This document shows, piece after piece, positions 26,482-35,821 of a stretch of DNA of 45,516 nt. The notes beneath the pieces were generated by a model. The model was not told the origin of the DNA. It saw nothing but the letters and a program-made list of their open reading frames with translations, and did not search any database. Origin of the DNA: Chitinophagales bacterium (GTDB lineage: Bacteria; Bacteroidota; Bacteroidia; Chitinophagales; JADJOU01); assembly GCA_025455685.1 (NCBI GenBank), contig JALOMB010000013.1, positions 1 to 45,516 on the forward strand. Reading direction: 5' to 3'. Each line of letters opens with the position of its first letter. The first letter of the stretch is position 1. The position numbers and the translations under genes are program-made.

Positions 26482-28623
26482 ATGTTTAAAAAATTGTTTT
26501 TTGGCGTATTTTTATCAATTAGTCTGAGTTTATTTGCTGGTAATTCAGATAGAGCAGGACAGGCAGGTGCTTATGAACTGCTTATGAATCCTCAAGCACG
26601 TACTATGGGTATGTTTGGTATCAATTCAGCTTCGGTCAGAAGTGTAGATGCCTTTGGCTCAAATATAGCTGGATTGGCCTTTACTAAAAATATAGCTGTA
26701 AATGCGAATTATACCTCATGGCTCACAGGCTCCAATACCGGTATAATCAATATAGGTGTAGGCGGAGAAGTCTCTAAAAACAATGTTTTAGGCTTTCATA
26801 TCAATTATTTAGATCTCGGCAATATAGATATCACAACTACTGCAGGAGGGACACAAGTCTTAGGACAGGTAACCCCTTTCTTCATGAATCTTGGCTTGAG
26901 CTATGCTCGTAGATTTAGTCAGTATGTCAGTGCAGGTATGACGATGAAGATGATTACCGAAGGTATAAGCAATATTGGAGCGACAGGGGTAGCCCTTGAT
27001 GCAGGATTGCAATACACGACAGGCGAGAAGAATGATATTCATTTTGGTGTGTTTTTGAGAAATTTAGGTTTTCCAATGGTTTATAGTGGTGATGGTCTAA
27101 CCTATAAACGTCCACCTTCTTCAGGTTCAGGCTATGAATTACCCTTTAATCAACGTCCGGCAAAATTTGAATTGCCAACTCAGTTTTCTATAGCCGTTAC
27201 CAAAGATTTTTATTTTGGTACGACACCCGAAAAAGGATCTGGGTTTTGTAATCCTCAGCATAGACTCTCTGTATCAGCTAATTTCCTGTATAATGCCTTT
27301 GGAAAAGACAATTTTGGATTAGGTGCAGAATATGGATTTCAAGAAAGATTTATGATTAGGTTAGGTTATTTGTATGAAGACCAACCAATTGGTGATGCCT
27401 CTACACGAGCTCATTTAGGTTTAGCAGCCGGAGTTTCAGCAGACATATCCCCTTCAAAAGATATTAAAAATGGTCGTAAAGTCTTAGAGATTTCCTATAA
27501 TTATAGACCATCTAGAGTATTTATGGGATCACATAATGTAGGTTTGGCCTTCCACTTCAACAAATACAACCCTTGTGATGTATTTGAATCAGCTAAAAAA
27601 GTAGCAGAAGAAATCAAAGATGCCGATGATAAAGCAAAAGATAAAGCAAAAGATAAACCGAGTGATAAGCCAAAAGAGATAATAATTCGAGATACCGTAA
27701 TTATTGACAAAACACCTCAAACTGAAACCCAAGTCAAAGAAATTAACACAGTTTTAAAAGGATTTTCTAATAAAATTAACTTTAAACTCGCTTCAAATGA
27801 GCTTAATGAAAGATCAAAAGGCGTTCTAGATGTAGTAGGAGATATCATGAATAACTATCCTAATGAGCGTTTTGGCATAGAAGGACATACAGATGAAATG
27901 GGTACCGCAGAAAATAATATGAAATTATCTATGAGAAGAGCTTATGCAGTAGCGGATTATCTAATCGATGTCAAAAAAGTAAATCCAAAAAGTATTGTAG
28001 TCGATTATTTCGGAGAAGAAAGACCTATCGCGGATAATAATTCAGAAGAAGGTAGAAAACTCAATCGAAGAACAGAGATTTTCATTATTAGTAAATCTAG
28101 TAATTCATCTTCGAATAAAACAGAAGTCAAAACAGTTAATAATCCGATTAGGACTAAACCTAATCTTCAACCTACTAAACAAGTGGATAAGCCATCAAGT
28201 GATTTGACGCCAAAAGAATCGGATAATATTCCAAAAGTACCAACGGCTAAAATTTCTGAAACCAAAGAAGAAAATGAAAACCCTTTAGCAGATTTTGCCT
28301 CGACTATTAAGTTTAAAGCAGGCAATGACTCTTTGTTAATTTTTTCTGTTCGAAATATCAAAAAACTCTCAGATTATTTGAAATCTTTCCCAGGAAAAGT
28401 ACTCATGATTTCGGCACATACTGATAATAGCAAATATGCTATAGACAATATGACTTTGTCAAGAATGAGAGCGGAAGCAGTCAAAAAAGAATTAATGGCT
28501 AATGGAATAGACGAAAAGTTCTTGAAGATAGAATTTTTCGGAGATACCCAACCAAGAGATGCCTCAAATACAGAGGATGCACAAATTCTTAATCGAAGAG
28601 TTGAGTTAAGGTTTTTAAATTAG
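26482..28623 (+). CDS. PorV/PorQ-family outer-membrane protein fused to two C-terminal OmpA-like domains
   Basis: N-terminal GAYELLMNPQARTMGMFGINSASVRSVDAFGSNIAGLAF (PorV-like); OmpA motifs GHTDEMGTAENNMKLSMRRAYAVADYL...LNRRTEIFI and AHTDNSKYAIDNMTLSRMRAEAVKKEL...LNRRVELRF. Confidence 0.85.
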   Translation: MFKKLFFGVFLSISLSLFAGNSDRAGQAGAYELLMNPQARTMGMFGINSASVRSVDAFGSNIAGLAFTKNIAVNANYTSWLTGSNTGIINIGVGGEVSKNNVLGFHINYLDLGNIDITTTAGGTQVLGQVTPFFMNLGLSYARRFSQYVSAGMTMKMITEGISNIGATGVALDAGLQYTTGEKNDIHFGVFLRNLGFPMVYSGDGLTYKRPPSSGSGYELPFNQRPAKFELPTQFSIAVTKDFYFGTTPEKGSGFCNPQHRLSVSANFLYNAFGKDNFGLGAEYGFQERFMIRLGYLYEDQPIGDASTRAHLGLAAGVSADISPSKDIKNGRKVLEISYNYRPSRVFMGSHNVGLAFHFNKYNPCDVFESAKKVAEEIKDADDKAKDKAKDKPSDKPKEIIIRDTVIIDKTPQTETQVKEINTVLKGFSNKINFKLASNELNERSKGVLDVVGDIMNNYPNERFGIEGHTDEMGTAENNMKLSMRRAYAVADYLIDVKKVNPKSIVVDYFGEERPIADNNSEEGRKLNRRTEIFIISKSSNSSSNKTEVKTVNNPIRTKPNLQPTKQVDKPSSDLTPKESDNIPKVPTAKISETKEENENPLADFASTIKFKAGNDSLLIFSVRNIKKLSDYLKSFPGKVLMISAHTDNSKYAIDNMTLSRMRAEAVKKELMANGIDEKFLKIEFFGDTQPRDASNTEDAQILNRRVELRFLN

Positions 28624-28727
28624 TTTGGATTTCTAAAACTTAGCTTATTTTTGCTTTTCTTACTTTTATGGAAGCCTTCATAGGTATTCTTTGAGAAGAT
28701 TAATAGGTTGTTTTGTAAATAAATCCT

Positions 28728-28735
28728 TATATTTG
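28728..28735 (+). promoter_or_regulatory. Candidate -7 box TATATTTG of greA
   Basis: Matches TAnnTTTG, 76 nt upstream of the greA ATG. Confidence 0.5.
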
Positions 28736-28761
28736 CATCATTATTATACTTGATAAATTTT

Positions 28762-28790
28762 AAAAGGCATTTCATTCAGAGATGTCTTTT
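28762..28790 (+). promoter_or_regulatory. Hairpin in the greA 5' leader
   Basis: aaaaggcat / atgtctttt, 9-bp stem with one G-U pair and an 11-nt loop, located between the candidate promoter and the ATG. Confidence 0.5.
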
Positions 28791-28811
28791 AATTTCTAAA
28801 AAACTAAAGAC

Positions 28812-29279
28812 ATGACGGTATTTTTATCAAAAGAAAGTTATGAAAAATTCAAAAGCGAGCTAATTTATCTCAAAACAGAAGGTCGTAAAGCCACAGGTGA
28901 TGCTTTAGCTGAAGCAAGAGAAAAAGGTGATTTGAGTGAAAATGCTGAATATGATGCAGCTAAAGAAGACCACGCTAAATTAGAAAAGAAAATTGCAGCT
29001 TTAGAACATGCGCTTCTCGACGTAAGAATTTTGGAAGATCATGAAATAGATACTTCTACAGTGACTATTCTCACCAAAGTAAAAGTTTTCAATGAAAAGC
29101 TCAATAAAGATATTGAGTACCAGATCGTTTCTGAGATTGAGTCAGATTTCAAAGAAAGAAGACTATCAGTGACTTCTCCAATAGGTAAGGGTTTACTCGG
29201 TAAAAAAGTAGGTGACATAGTGGAGATTAGTACCCCTGCAGGCATGATGAAATATAAAATTCTAGAGATTTCTAAATAA
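28812..29279 (+). CDS. greA: Transcription elongation factor GreA
   Basis: EAREKGDLSENAEYDAAKEDHAKLEKKIAALE and SPIGKGLLGKKVGDIVEISTPAG. Confidence 0.97.
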   Translation: MTVFLSKESYEKFKSELIYLKTEGRKATGDALAEAREKGDLSENAEYDAAKEDHAKLEKKIAALEHALLDVRILEDHEIDTSTVTILTKVKVFNEKLNKDIEYQIVSEIESDFKERRLSVTSPIGKGLLGKKVGDIVEISTPAGMMKYKILEISK

Positions 29280-29280
29280 A

Positions 29281-29679
29281 ATGGCGAGTATATTTTCTAA
29301 GATTATTAGAGGAGAGCTTCCTGCTTATAAGATATACGAGGATAATGATTTCATCGCGTTCTTAGATATTCAACCTTTGGTTTTGGGACATACCTTATTG
29401 GTGCCTAAACTAGAAATTGATAAAATTTGGGATTTACCAAGTGATATACTAAGTCGCTATATGCCTATAGCACAGCAGATATCTGCCGCAATTGATAAGG
29501 CTTGCCCTTGTTCAAGAGTAGGTGTGGTAGTTATGGGATTGGAGGTTCCCCATGCTCACATGCATTTAATACCGATGAACCACCCTAATGATTTAGATTT
29601 CAGACGTCCTAAATTGTCTTTGAATCAAGAAGAAATGACTGAAATTCAACAAAAACTGATAAATTTATTACCAATATGA
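29281..29679 (+). CDS. HIT family protein
   Basis: SIFSKIIRGELPAYKIYEDNDFIAFLDIQPL and a histidine triad, VPHAHMHLIPM. Confidence 0.95.
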   Translation: MASIFSKIIRGELPAYKIYEDNDFIAFLDIQPLVLGHTLLVPKLEIDKIWDLPSDILSRYMPIAQQISAAIDKACPCSRVGVVVMGLEVPHAHMHLIPMNHPNDLDFRRPKLSLNQEEMTEIQQKLINLLPI

Positions 29680-30656
29680 GACAGATTAAATATAGAGACG
29701 CTATCCGCGAAGCAATGCAAGAAGAAATGCGAAAAAATCCCAAGATTTTTCTCATGGGAGAAGAAGTTGCAGAATACAACGGCGCTTATAAAGTAAGCCA
29801 AGGCATGTTAGATGAATTTGGTGAGAAGCGTATTATCGACACGCCAATATCAGAACTCGGTTTTGCTGCAGTAGGTGTAGGTGCTAGTATGAATGGAACT
29901 ATTCCTATTATTGAATTTATGACATGGAATTTCGCACTACTAGCTATAGATCAAATTATCAATCACGCATCTAAAATGATGGCTATGAGTGCCGGTCAGT
30001 TTACTTGTCCTATTGTTTTTCGAGGCCCAAATGGTTCGGCAGGTCAGCTGGGTGCGCAGCATTCTATGGCTTTTGAATCTATGTATGCTAATATTCCTGG
30101 GCTTAAGGTTATTTCTCCTTCGAACGGATTCGATGCCAAAGGGTTATTAAAATCAGCAATTCTCGACCCTGATCCTGTAGTTTTTATGGAATCAGAAGTC
30201 ATGTATTCAGACAATTGTGATATCCCTGAAGAAGAGTATTATTTGCCAATTGGTAAGGCATCAGTAAAACGAAGCGGAAAAGATTGTACAATTGTAAGCT
30301 TCAATAAAATGATGAAGGTAGCTTTGGAAGCTGCAGAACACCTCGATCAAGAAGGTATATCCTGTGAAGTAATCGATTTAATGACTATTCGCCCTTTAGA
30401 TTTTCAGACCATAGTAGCATCTGTTCAGAAAACAAATCGTTTGGTAATCGTAGAAGAAGGCTGGCCTTATGGTTCAATAGCTTCTGAGATCACATATCAA
30501 GTTCAGAAACACGGATTTGATTATTTAGATGCTCCGATCAAAAGAATTTGTGGTGCCGATTCATCCATGCATTATGCCCCAAATTTGGTCGAAGCTTATT
30601 TACCAAACGCTTCTAGAGTAATTCAGGCTGTGAAGTCCACGCTTTATTTACTCTAG
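29676..30656 (+). CDS. pdhB: Pyruvate dehydrogenase E1 component, beta subunit
   Basis: REAMQEEMRKNPKIFLMGEEVAEYNGAYKVSQGMLDEFGEKRIIDTPISELGFAAVGVGASMNG. Confidence 0.92.
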   Translation: MRQIKYRDAIREAMQEEMRKNPKIFLMGEEVAEYNGAYKVSQGMLDEFGEKRIIDTPISELGFAAVGVGASMNGTIPIIEFMTWNFALLAIDQIINHASKMMAMSAGQFTCPIVFRGPNGSAGQLGAQHSMAFESMYANIPGLKVISPSNGFDAKGLLKSAILDPDPVVFMESEVMYSDNCDIPEEEYYLPIGKASVKRSGKDCTIVSFNKMMKVALEAAEHLDQEGISCEVIDLMTIRPLDFQTIVASVQKTNRLVIVEEGWPYGSIASEITYQVQKHGFDYLDAPIKRICGADSSMHYAPNLVEAYLPNASRVIQAVKSTLYLL

Positions 30657-30707
30657 TTTAGATTTTTTTAGCAGTCGGGTTTTTGTTTTGATTTAGTGCA
30701 CATCAGC

Positions 30708-33700
30708 TCAAAAGCTTGCACCAAACTCTAAATTCATAGATTGAATATATCTTTTGTTGATTTGATTGTATCGCCCTTGATAAATTAAATTTAAACTAAG
30801 CAATTTTCCTAAACTTTGGTTTATATTCATTTGAGCCACGATATTTTCTCCTCTATCCAAGCCATTGAGCATGCTTAACTCGACTTGTGGATTTTGGATA
30901 TTATATTGATAATCTGCTTTAATCCATTTAAGTTGCGCATCAATAAGTAATTTCTTAATCGTCCATTTTAGCCCACTTCCTACATCCCATATAGGTACCC
31001 ATTGCTGCGATGTAGATTTAAAATTATATTTGATATTGATATTGGCGATTAAATTGTTTTTGATTTGACATTGAATTTGCTCTGAAATGGAATTGTCCAC
31101 CATAGAAAAATTTCTTTCATTAAAAAATTCTGAACTCTGATTTCTAAGTTGATGAACTACTTCCGTTGTGGTTTTAAATTGTCTATTAATAGAATTTCTC
31201 AGAGTAATTCCATAACTTTTTAAGGCATTTCCTTCTAGTCCATTTGTCAAAAGGTTCTTATAATCTAAGTAATTGTGATAGAGATTAAGAGATGTGTTTG
31301 GATTATTTTTCAAGACATGAATTTGATGCTGAAGATATACTCTAGATTCCATCAAATCTTCCTGTTCTAGCTTTCCTACAGGAGCTACGAATTCTCCAAA
31401 TGTTTTATCTATACTCGCTATAGTTTTTCTTTGGAAATCCACTAGGAGCGAGTACTCTATGTTGTTGAGCCATTTACCAAGTCTGTTATTTGAGTTATAG
31501 AGAAGTGCTCTAGGGGTAAAAGTATAATTTCCTTTGAAATTTACTTGATTTACAGGCACAAACTCTAGCAATGTCGTATAGAACTTGATATATTTATTTT
31601 CTAGGGCAAATTGAGAGACATAAGCTTCATCAAGTTCGAAAATCCCGTTTCCGTTCAAGTCATTCCATGCATACGTCCCTATTCCATTGACTGCTCGTAC
31701 ATAACTGAGTTGCGTAGCTTGTTCCCTACCGGCTTTGAGTTCATACTTTGAGTTCATAGTCATCAAGCCCTTCAAAATCTGACCTTGATGCGTAATCTGA
31801 CCTAAATAGTTGTGGTTTAATTCTGAGCCATATCTTACTTTATCATCGGTTTGGAGATTTCGATAACTGAGGTTCGCCGTGAATTGATTTTTCTTTAGCC
31901 CTGAATATTTTAAATTTGCTTCGATTTGATGCGCAGCCATAGAGTGCTTGTCTTTGTCGACATAGATGCCGTATTTCTCAAGCCTCAAGCCATAAGATAT
32001 ATCGTATTGAAAAGATTTGTATTTACTACTCTGTGATATTTTTATATCTTGCCAATAGAAACTTTCGGGTAGGGTTCCGGTATCATTATATCTTTTATTA
32101 AATTCAATTTTATGGCTTATTTCTAAGGATTTATTCGTATCGATAGCATAGCGCAACCGCTGAATTGGTCTATAAAACTGAATTTTCTGTACAGAATTTT
32201 CTGCAAGAAGCGTTCGTAAATCAAAATTATAGCGCCATTTTTTAGAAATTTCCCATTGCCCCCCTACAAAGTTTTCTAAGCCTCGATATCGACCGTAAAT
32301 CAATGCCTGAGATGTGTTCTCGATACGAAATTTTTCTTTTTGATACGAAATTTTTGCTTTGGTAATATTCATATGATGTTCATTTCTATTGAAGAATGGA
32401 AGATTCCAGTCTCGAGAAAATTCTAAACTTCTAAATCGCTGAATCGCTTCAAATTGTTTGCTTGAAAAGTCATTAGATAAATTAATTGTAATGGCTTTGC
32501 TTAAGGCTAAATCCAAAGTGTGGTATGCGGCAAATCCATGGTTTTTTTCATTGTCCAAAGCACTAAAAGTATTTGGGTCAATCGACGTATAACTTAGCTC
32601 CTGAGCGATCTTGGTCTTGTCATTTGGTCGAAAAGCTAAACCGGATATAGCCTGCAAACTGCTTTTGGGTGCAGGGATTAAAGATATGGGAGCGTAAGCA
32701 CCTTGTTTGATTCCATTTATAGGCGCTATAAATTGATACACGACACCATTAGCCGAAGATGAAGCAATACTATAATCTCCTTGATTTTCCCCTACGAAAG
32801 TAAAAACTGCAGAATAAGCCGAATCTGTTTTGCTCGTAGCCAAACGAAGAATATCCCTATAAGTTCTACCTAAAACCGTGGTATCGATTCGTCTGTAGAG
32901 CACTCTTGTCTCATCCCAAGTGGTTTTATTATAGTTCTGAATCAGGGCTAAATCTGTTTGATTTCCAATTTGCGATAGAAGACTTATGGCAGATGAGTCT
33001 AATTTGGTGTTAAGCGGTTGTGTTTTGACGTCGGATTCGAAAAAAACCTGATGATATGTCGACCAGTTTTTTTTCTCAAAACTTACATCCGTATATTGAA
33101 ACTCTACTACTAATCGCATGTCATGAGTGATCATTCTCTTATTGGTGAAGGTAATTTGTCCGATATTATAGTCTATAATATAGTCGTTGTTTTCTCCTCT
33201 TTTAAGCAAGACTCCATTCAGATATACTCGCTCTGTACCTGATATAATAATGAGAAAAACTTCGGCATTATTGCCTAATAATCTATAAGGACCTTGATTA
33301 TTTTCGACTACGGGCAAAACATTTCTAGCGAATACACCCCGAGTAATAGCTATAGAACCACCAAAAGTCAAAGAATTTTCTTTAGTTGTGTCTTGATATT
33401 GATATTGGAAGCCTTGGAGCTTTCTGTCGAAATGCAAATATCGAGAATTCTTGATTTGAGCAATGTCAAAATCACCAACATTTAAAGTATGTGGTTTTTT
33501 TTTGATTTGAATGAAAATTCGGTCAAACTCCTGAAGACTATATGAATTTCCATCAGCTTGAATCGGAATGTTTTGATCAGATATATTGGCTGAGACTTCT
33601 GTGCCGTTGGCGAGTTTGCCTCCTAGCGAGAAGTTCATGCCGCTTTGCAAAGAAGTAGAAATATTATTTCCTAGTGTCATCCCCCTGACGATAGAACCCT

Positions 33701-34094
33701 TATATACCAAGCCGCCTAAATCTAAAATGTCGTTTTGCTCTGAATTATTTCTCATAGTCGTATTTGTATCGACAGGGTTCAATCTATGAGTTGTTTTGGG
33801 AATTTCTAAGGGCAAAATTCGCCAATAAACTAATAAAGTATCGTGAACCGAATATGGAAAAACAATCTTATGAGTTTTTTGATCGTAAACAAAGCTGTAT
33901 TGTCTTTGAGGATGCGTAAGGCTTTTGATTTCAATGCTTTGTGGTATCACAAAATCTGCAGTGAGCCAAATGAATGAGTCATCAACGAAGATAACCTGAG
34001 ATTTTTTGTTAGAATAAGGACTCTGAGCTTCTACAGCACCAAGCCAAATCCAAAACACCAACCCCAAAAAAGCTCTAAAACATTTAAAAAACAT
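30708..34094 (-). CDS. Large predicted outer-membrane beta-barrel protein with SprA-like N-terminal motifs
   Basis: Signal peptide; SGTERVYLNGVLLKRGENNDYIIDYNIGQITFTNKRMI; long alternating beta-strand C-terminal half ending MNLEFGASF. Confidence 0.65.
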   Translation of the reverse strand: MFFKCFRAFLGLVFWIWLGAVEAQSPYSNKKSQVIFVDDSFIWLTADFVIPQSIEIKSLTHPQRQYSFVYDQKTHKIVFPYSVHDTLLVYWRILPLEIPKTTHRLNPVDTNTTMRNNSEQNDILDLGGLVYKGSIVRGMTLGNNISTSLQSGMNFSLGGKLANGTEVSANISDQNIPIQADGNSYSLQEFDRIFIQIKKKPHTLNVGDFDIAQIKNSRYLHFDRKLQGFQYQYQDTTKENSLTFGGSIAITRGVFARNVLPVVENNQGPYRLLGNNAEVFLIIISGTERVYLNGVLLKRGENNDYIIDYNIGQITFTNKRMITHDMRLVVEFQYTDVSFEKKNWSTYHQVFFESDVKTQPLNTKLDSSAISLLSQIGNQTDLALIQNYNKTTWDETRVLYRRIDTTVLGRTYRDILRLATSKTDSAYSAVFTFVGENQGDYSIASSSANGVVYQFIAPINGIKQGAYAPISLIPAPKSSLQAISGLAFRPNDKTKIAQELSYTSIDPNTFSALDNEKNHGFAAYHTLDLALSKAITINLSNDFSSKQFEAIQRFRSLEFSRDWNLPFFNRNEHHMNITKAKISYQKEKFRIENTSQALIYGRYRGLENFVGGQWEISKKWRYNFDLRTLLAENSVQKIQFYRPIQRLRYAIDTNKSLEISHKIEFNKRYNDTGTLPESFYWQDIKISQSSKYKSFQYDISYGLRLEKYGIYVDKDKHSMAAHQIEANLKYSGLKKNQFTANLSYRNLQTDDKVRYGSELNHNYLGQITHQGQILKGLMTMNSKYELKAGREQATQLSYVRAVNGIGTYAWNDLNGNGIFELDEAYVSQFALENKYIKFYTTLLEFVPVNQVNFKGNYTFTPRALLYNSNNRLGKWLNNIEYSLLVDFQRKTIASIDKTFGEFVAPVGKLEQEDLMESRVYLQHQIHVLKNNPNTSLNLYHNYLDYKNLLTNGLEGNALKSYGITLRNSINRQFKTTTEVVHQLRNQSSEFFNERNFSMVDNSISEQIQCQIKNNLIANINIKYNFKSTSQQWVPIWDVGSGLKWTIKKLLIDAQLKWIKADYQYNIQNPQVELSMLNGLDRGENIVAQMNINQSLGKLLSLNLIYQGRYNQINKRYIQSMNLEFGASF

Positions 34095-34170
34095 AGCAAA
34101 AAAAACACATACCTAAACTCATTGAATTTATGTTTGTATAAGGAGTTAACGTAAAAAACTAATTAATTGT

Positions 34171-35613
34171 CTATGTTCTAAAAATTTCAGGTTGAATTTT
34201 TCTCTTTTTCTCAATATCACATGGATGGTCAAAAAGACATTTTTCTTTGATGAGTTCACTGACGACTTTTGGGACATACGCTTCCCAATTTCCAGAATCT
34301 GTTCGAATCATCTCAATGATAGCGTTGGAATCTATCAAAAGATTATTCTTGTCATAATGAATATAATCGACGATGAGATTATTTTCGAGCAAGAAATTAT
34401 ATAAGTGCTTCATATGACTATCCAAAGGCAGGGTTTTAGAAGTATAAATTTCATTTTGGCCTTTGGGTTGAAAAGGATAGGCATAGAGTTTTACTTTTTG
34501 ATTGAATAAATGTCCAAACTGTAATAATAAATCTGAAATTGGATTTTCGTAGTTACGTATATCGAAGATTTGTTTTAGATTCATGACACCGAGCAAAATT
34601 CCAATGCAAAGTGGTTTGACTTCTTTGAGAAATATCGTAAGCTCATGATGCTCTGGAAAATTAGTAACCAAAACAGGATACCCAATATTACAGATCATTT
34701 CTGCTCTATCCAAGAAATCTTGATAAGAAATTTTTTCGTTGAGCGATAGATTTTTTAAAGTAATTTCACAGATGGTCTCTACTTGTTTTTCTTCTAAAGC
34801 ATTATGTTCTATAAACAATTTCCGACCTTGTTCTATAATATCCATATTGAGATTGGTAAAAGGCTTGAAACGCGCCCTAAGAATGCAAATATTTTTTTTA
34901 TATAAGAAATCTTTTGGTTGAACAATATCGCCATTCGGAAGAAAACATGCCACTTGGCTATATCCTTTACTCACTAACGCTAACGCAATTAATCTCTGGT
35001 CTAAATCACCAAAAGCAGGGCCTTTTAACCTCATCATATCTATTTCTATACTATTAATAGGCATATTATCCATGAGTGAATTCAGAAAGGTATCTGGATC
35101 ATCGTAGTATGCATAACAAGCATAGATTAAATTGACGCCTAATATCCCAAGAACATGATATTGAAGCGAGGCATCACTGTCTAGGAGTTTGACATGTATA
35201 GTCGCATTACTAGCTTCAGCACCTGGCTTGTCTTGGAATTTTACCCCTAACCAGCCATGTGGTTGATTGTTTTTTCTATAGTTCAATGAGGCTACGGTAT
35301 TTGCGAAGCTAAAATACCTTTTTTCATCACTCTGTCCTAGTCGCTCAAGCAGTAAATCATATTCGTGATCGAGCATTTTATAGAGCCTGGATTTCGAAAC
35401 ATAGCGTCCGTCGGCTTCTTCACCATAGATTGCATTACTAAATGTCATGTCATAAGCGCTCATAGTTTTAGCTATAGTTCCTGATGCACCACCGGCACGA
35501 AAGAAATTTCTAGCGACTTCTTGACCCGCACCAATTTCAGCTAAAGTACCATAAAATTTAGGATCGAGATTGATTTGTAAAGCTTTGCTTTCTATAGTTC
35601 GTTTTTCAGACAT
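34171..35613 (-). CDS. Conserved protein of unknown function
   Basis: 480-aa ORF with the conserved-looking N-terminus KALQINLDPKFYGTLAEIGAGQEVARNFFRAGGASGTIAKTMSAYDMTFSNAIYG. Confidence 0.8.
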   Translation of the reverse strand: MSEKRTIESKALQINLDPKFYGTLAEIGAGQEVARNFFRAGGASGTIAKTMSAYDMTFSNAIYGEEADGRYVSKSRLYKMLDHEYDLLLERLGQSDEKRYFSFANTVASLNYRKNNQPHGWLGVKFQDKPGAEASNATIHVKLLDSDASLQYHVLGILGVNLIYACYAYYDDPDTFLNSLMDNMPINSIEIDMMRLKGPAFGDLDQRLIALALVSKGYSQVACFLPNGDIVQPKDFLYKKNICILRARFKPFTNLNMDIIEQGRKLFIEHNALEEKQVETICEITLKNLSLNEKISYQDFLDRAEMICNIGYPVLVTNFPEHHELTIFLKEVKPLCIGILLGVMNLKQIFDIRNYENPISDLLLQFGHLFNQKVKLYAYPFQPKGQNEIYTSKTLPLDSHMKHLYNFLLENNLIVDYIHYDKNNLLIDSNAIIEMIRTDSGNWEAYVPKVVSELIKEKCLFDHPCDIEKKRKIQPEIFRT

Positions 35614-35646
35614 GGATTAAGAAGATTTTTAAATTTAACATAGTCA

Positions 35647-35654
35647 CAAAAGTA
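35647..35654 (-). promoter_or_regulatory. Candidate -7 box TACTTTTG of the unknown-function gene
   Basis: CAAAAGTA on the + strand, 33 nt upstream of the minus-strand start. Confidence 0.45.
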
Positions 35655-35782
35655 GTAAAAAAAACTAACTTATGTAGCTAAATAATTCTAAAATAGTTTT
35701 TTACTTGTATCTTACTTAGGACAGGATTATAATTTTTGTGTAGATTTCTAAAATTACTAAGGCGTTTTAAATAAAAAAATCG

Positions 35783-35790
35783 TAAATTTG
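35783..35790 (+). promoter_or_regulatory. Candidate -7 box TAAATTTG of secDF
   Basis: Matches TAnnTTTG, 32 nt before the ATG at 35822. Confidence 0.5.
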
Positions 35791-35821
35791 CCGACTTATC
35801 ACTAAATATCACTATAATTTT

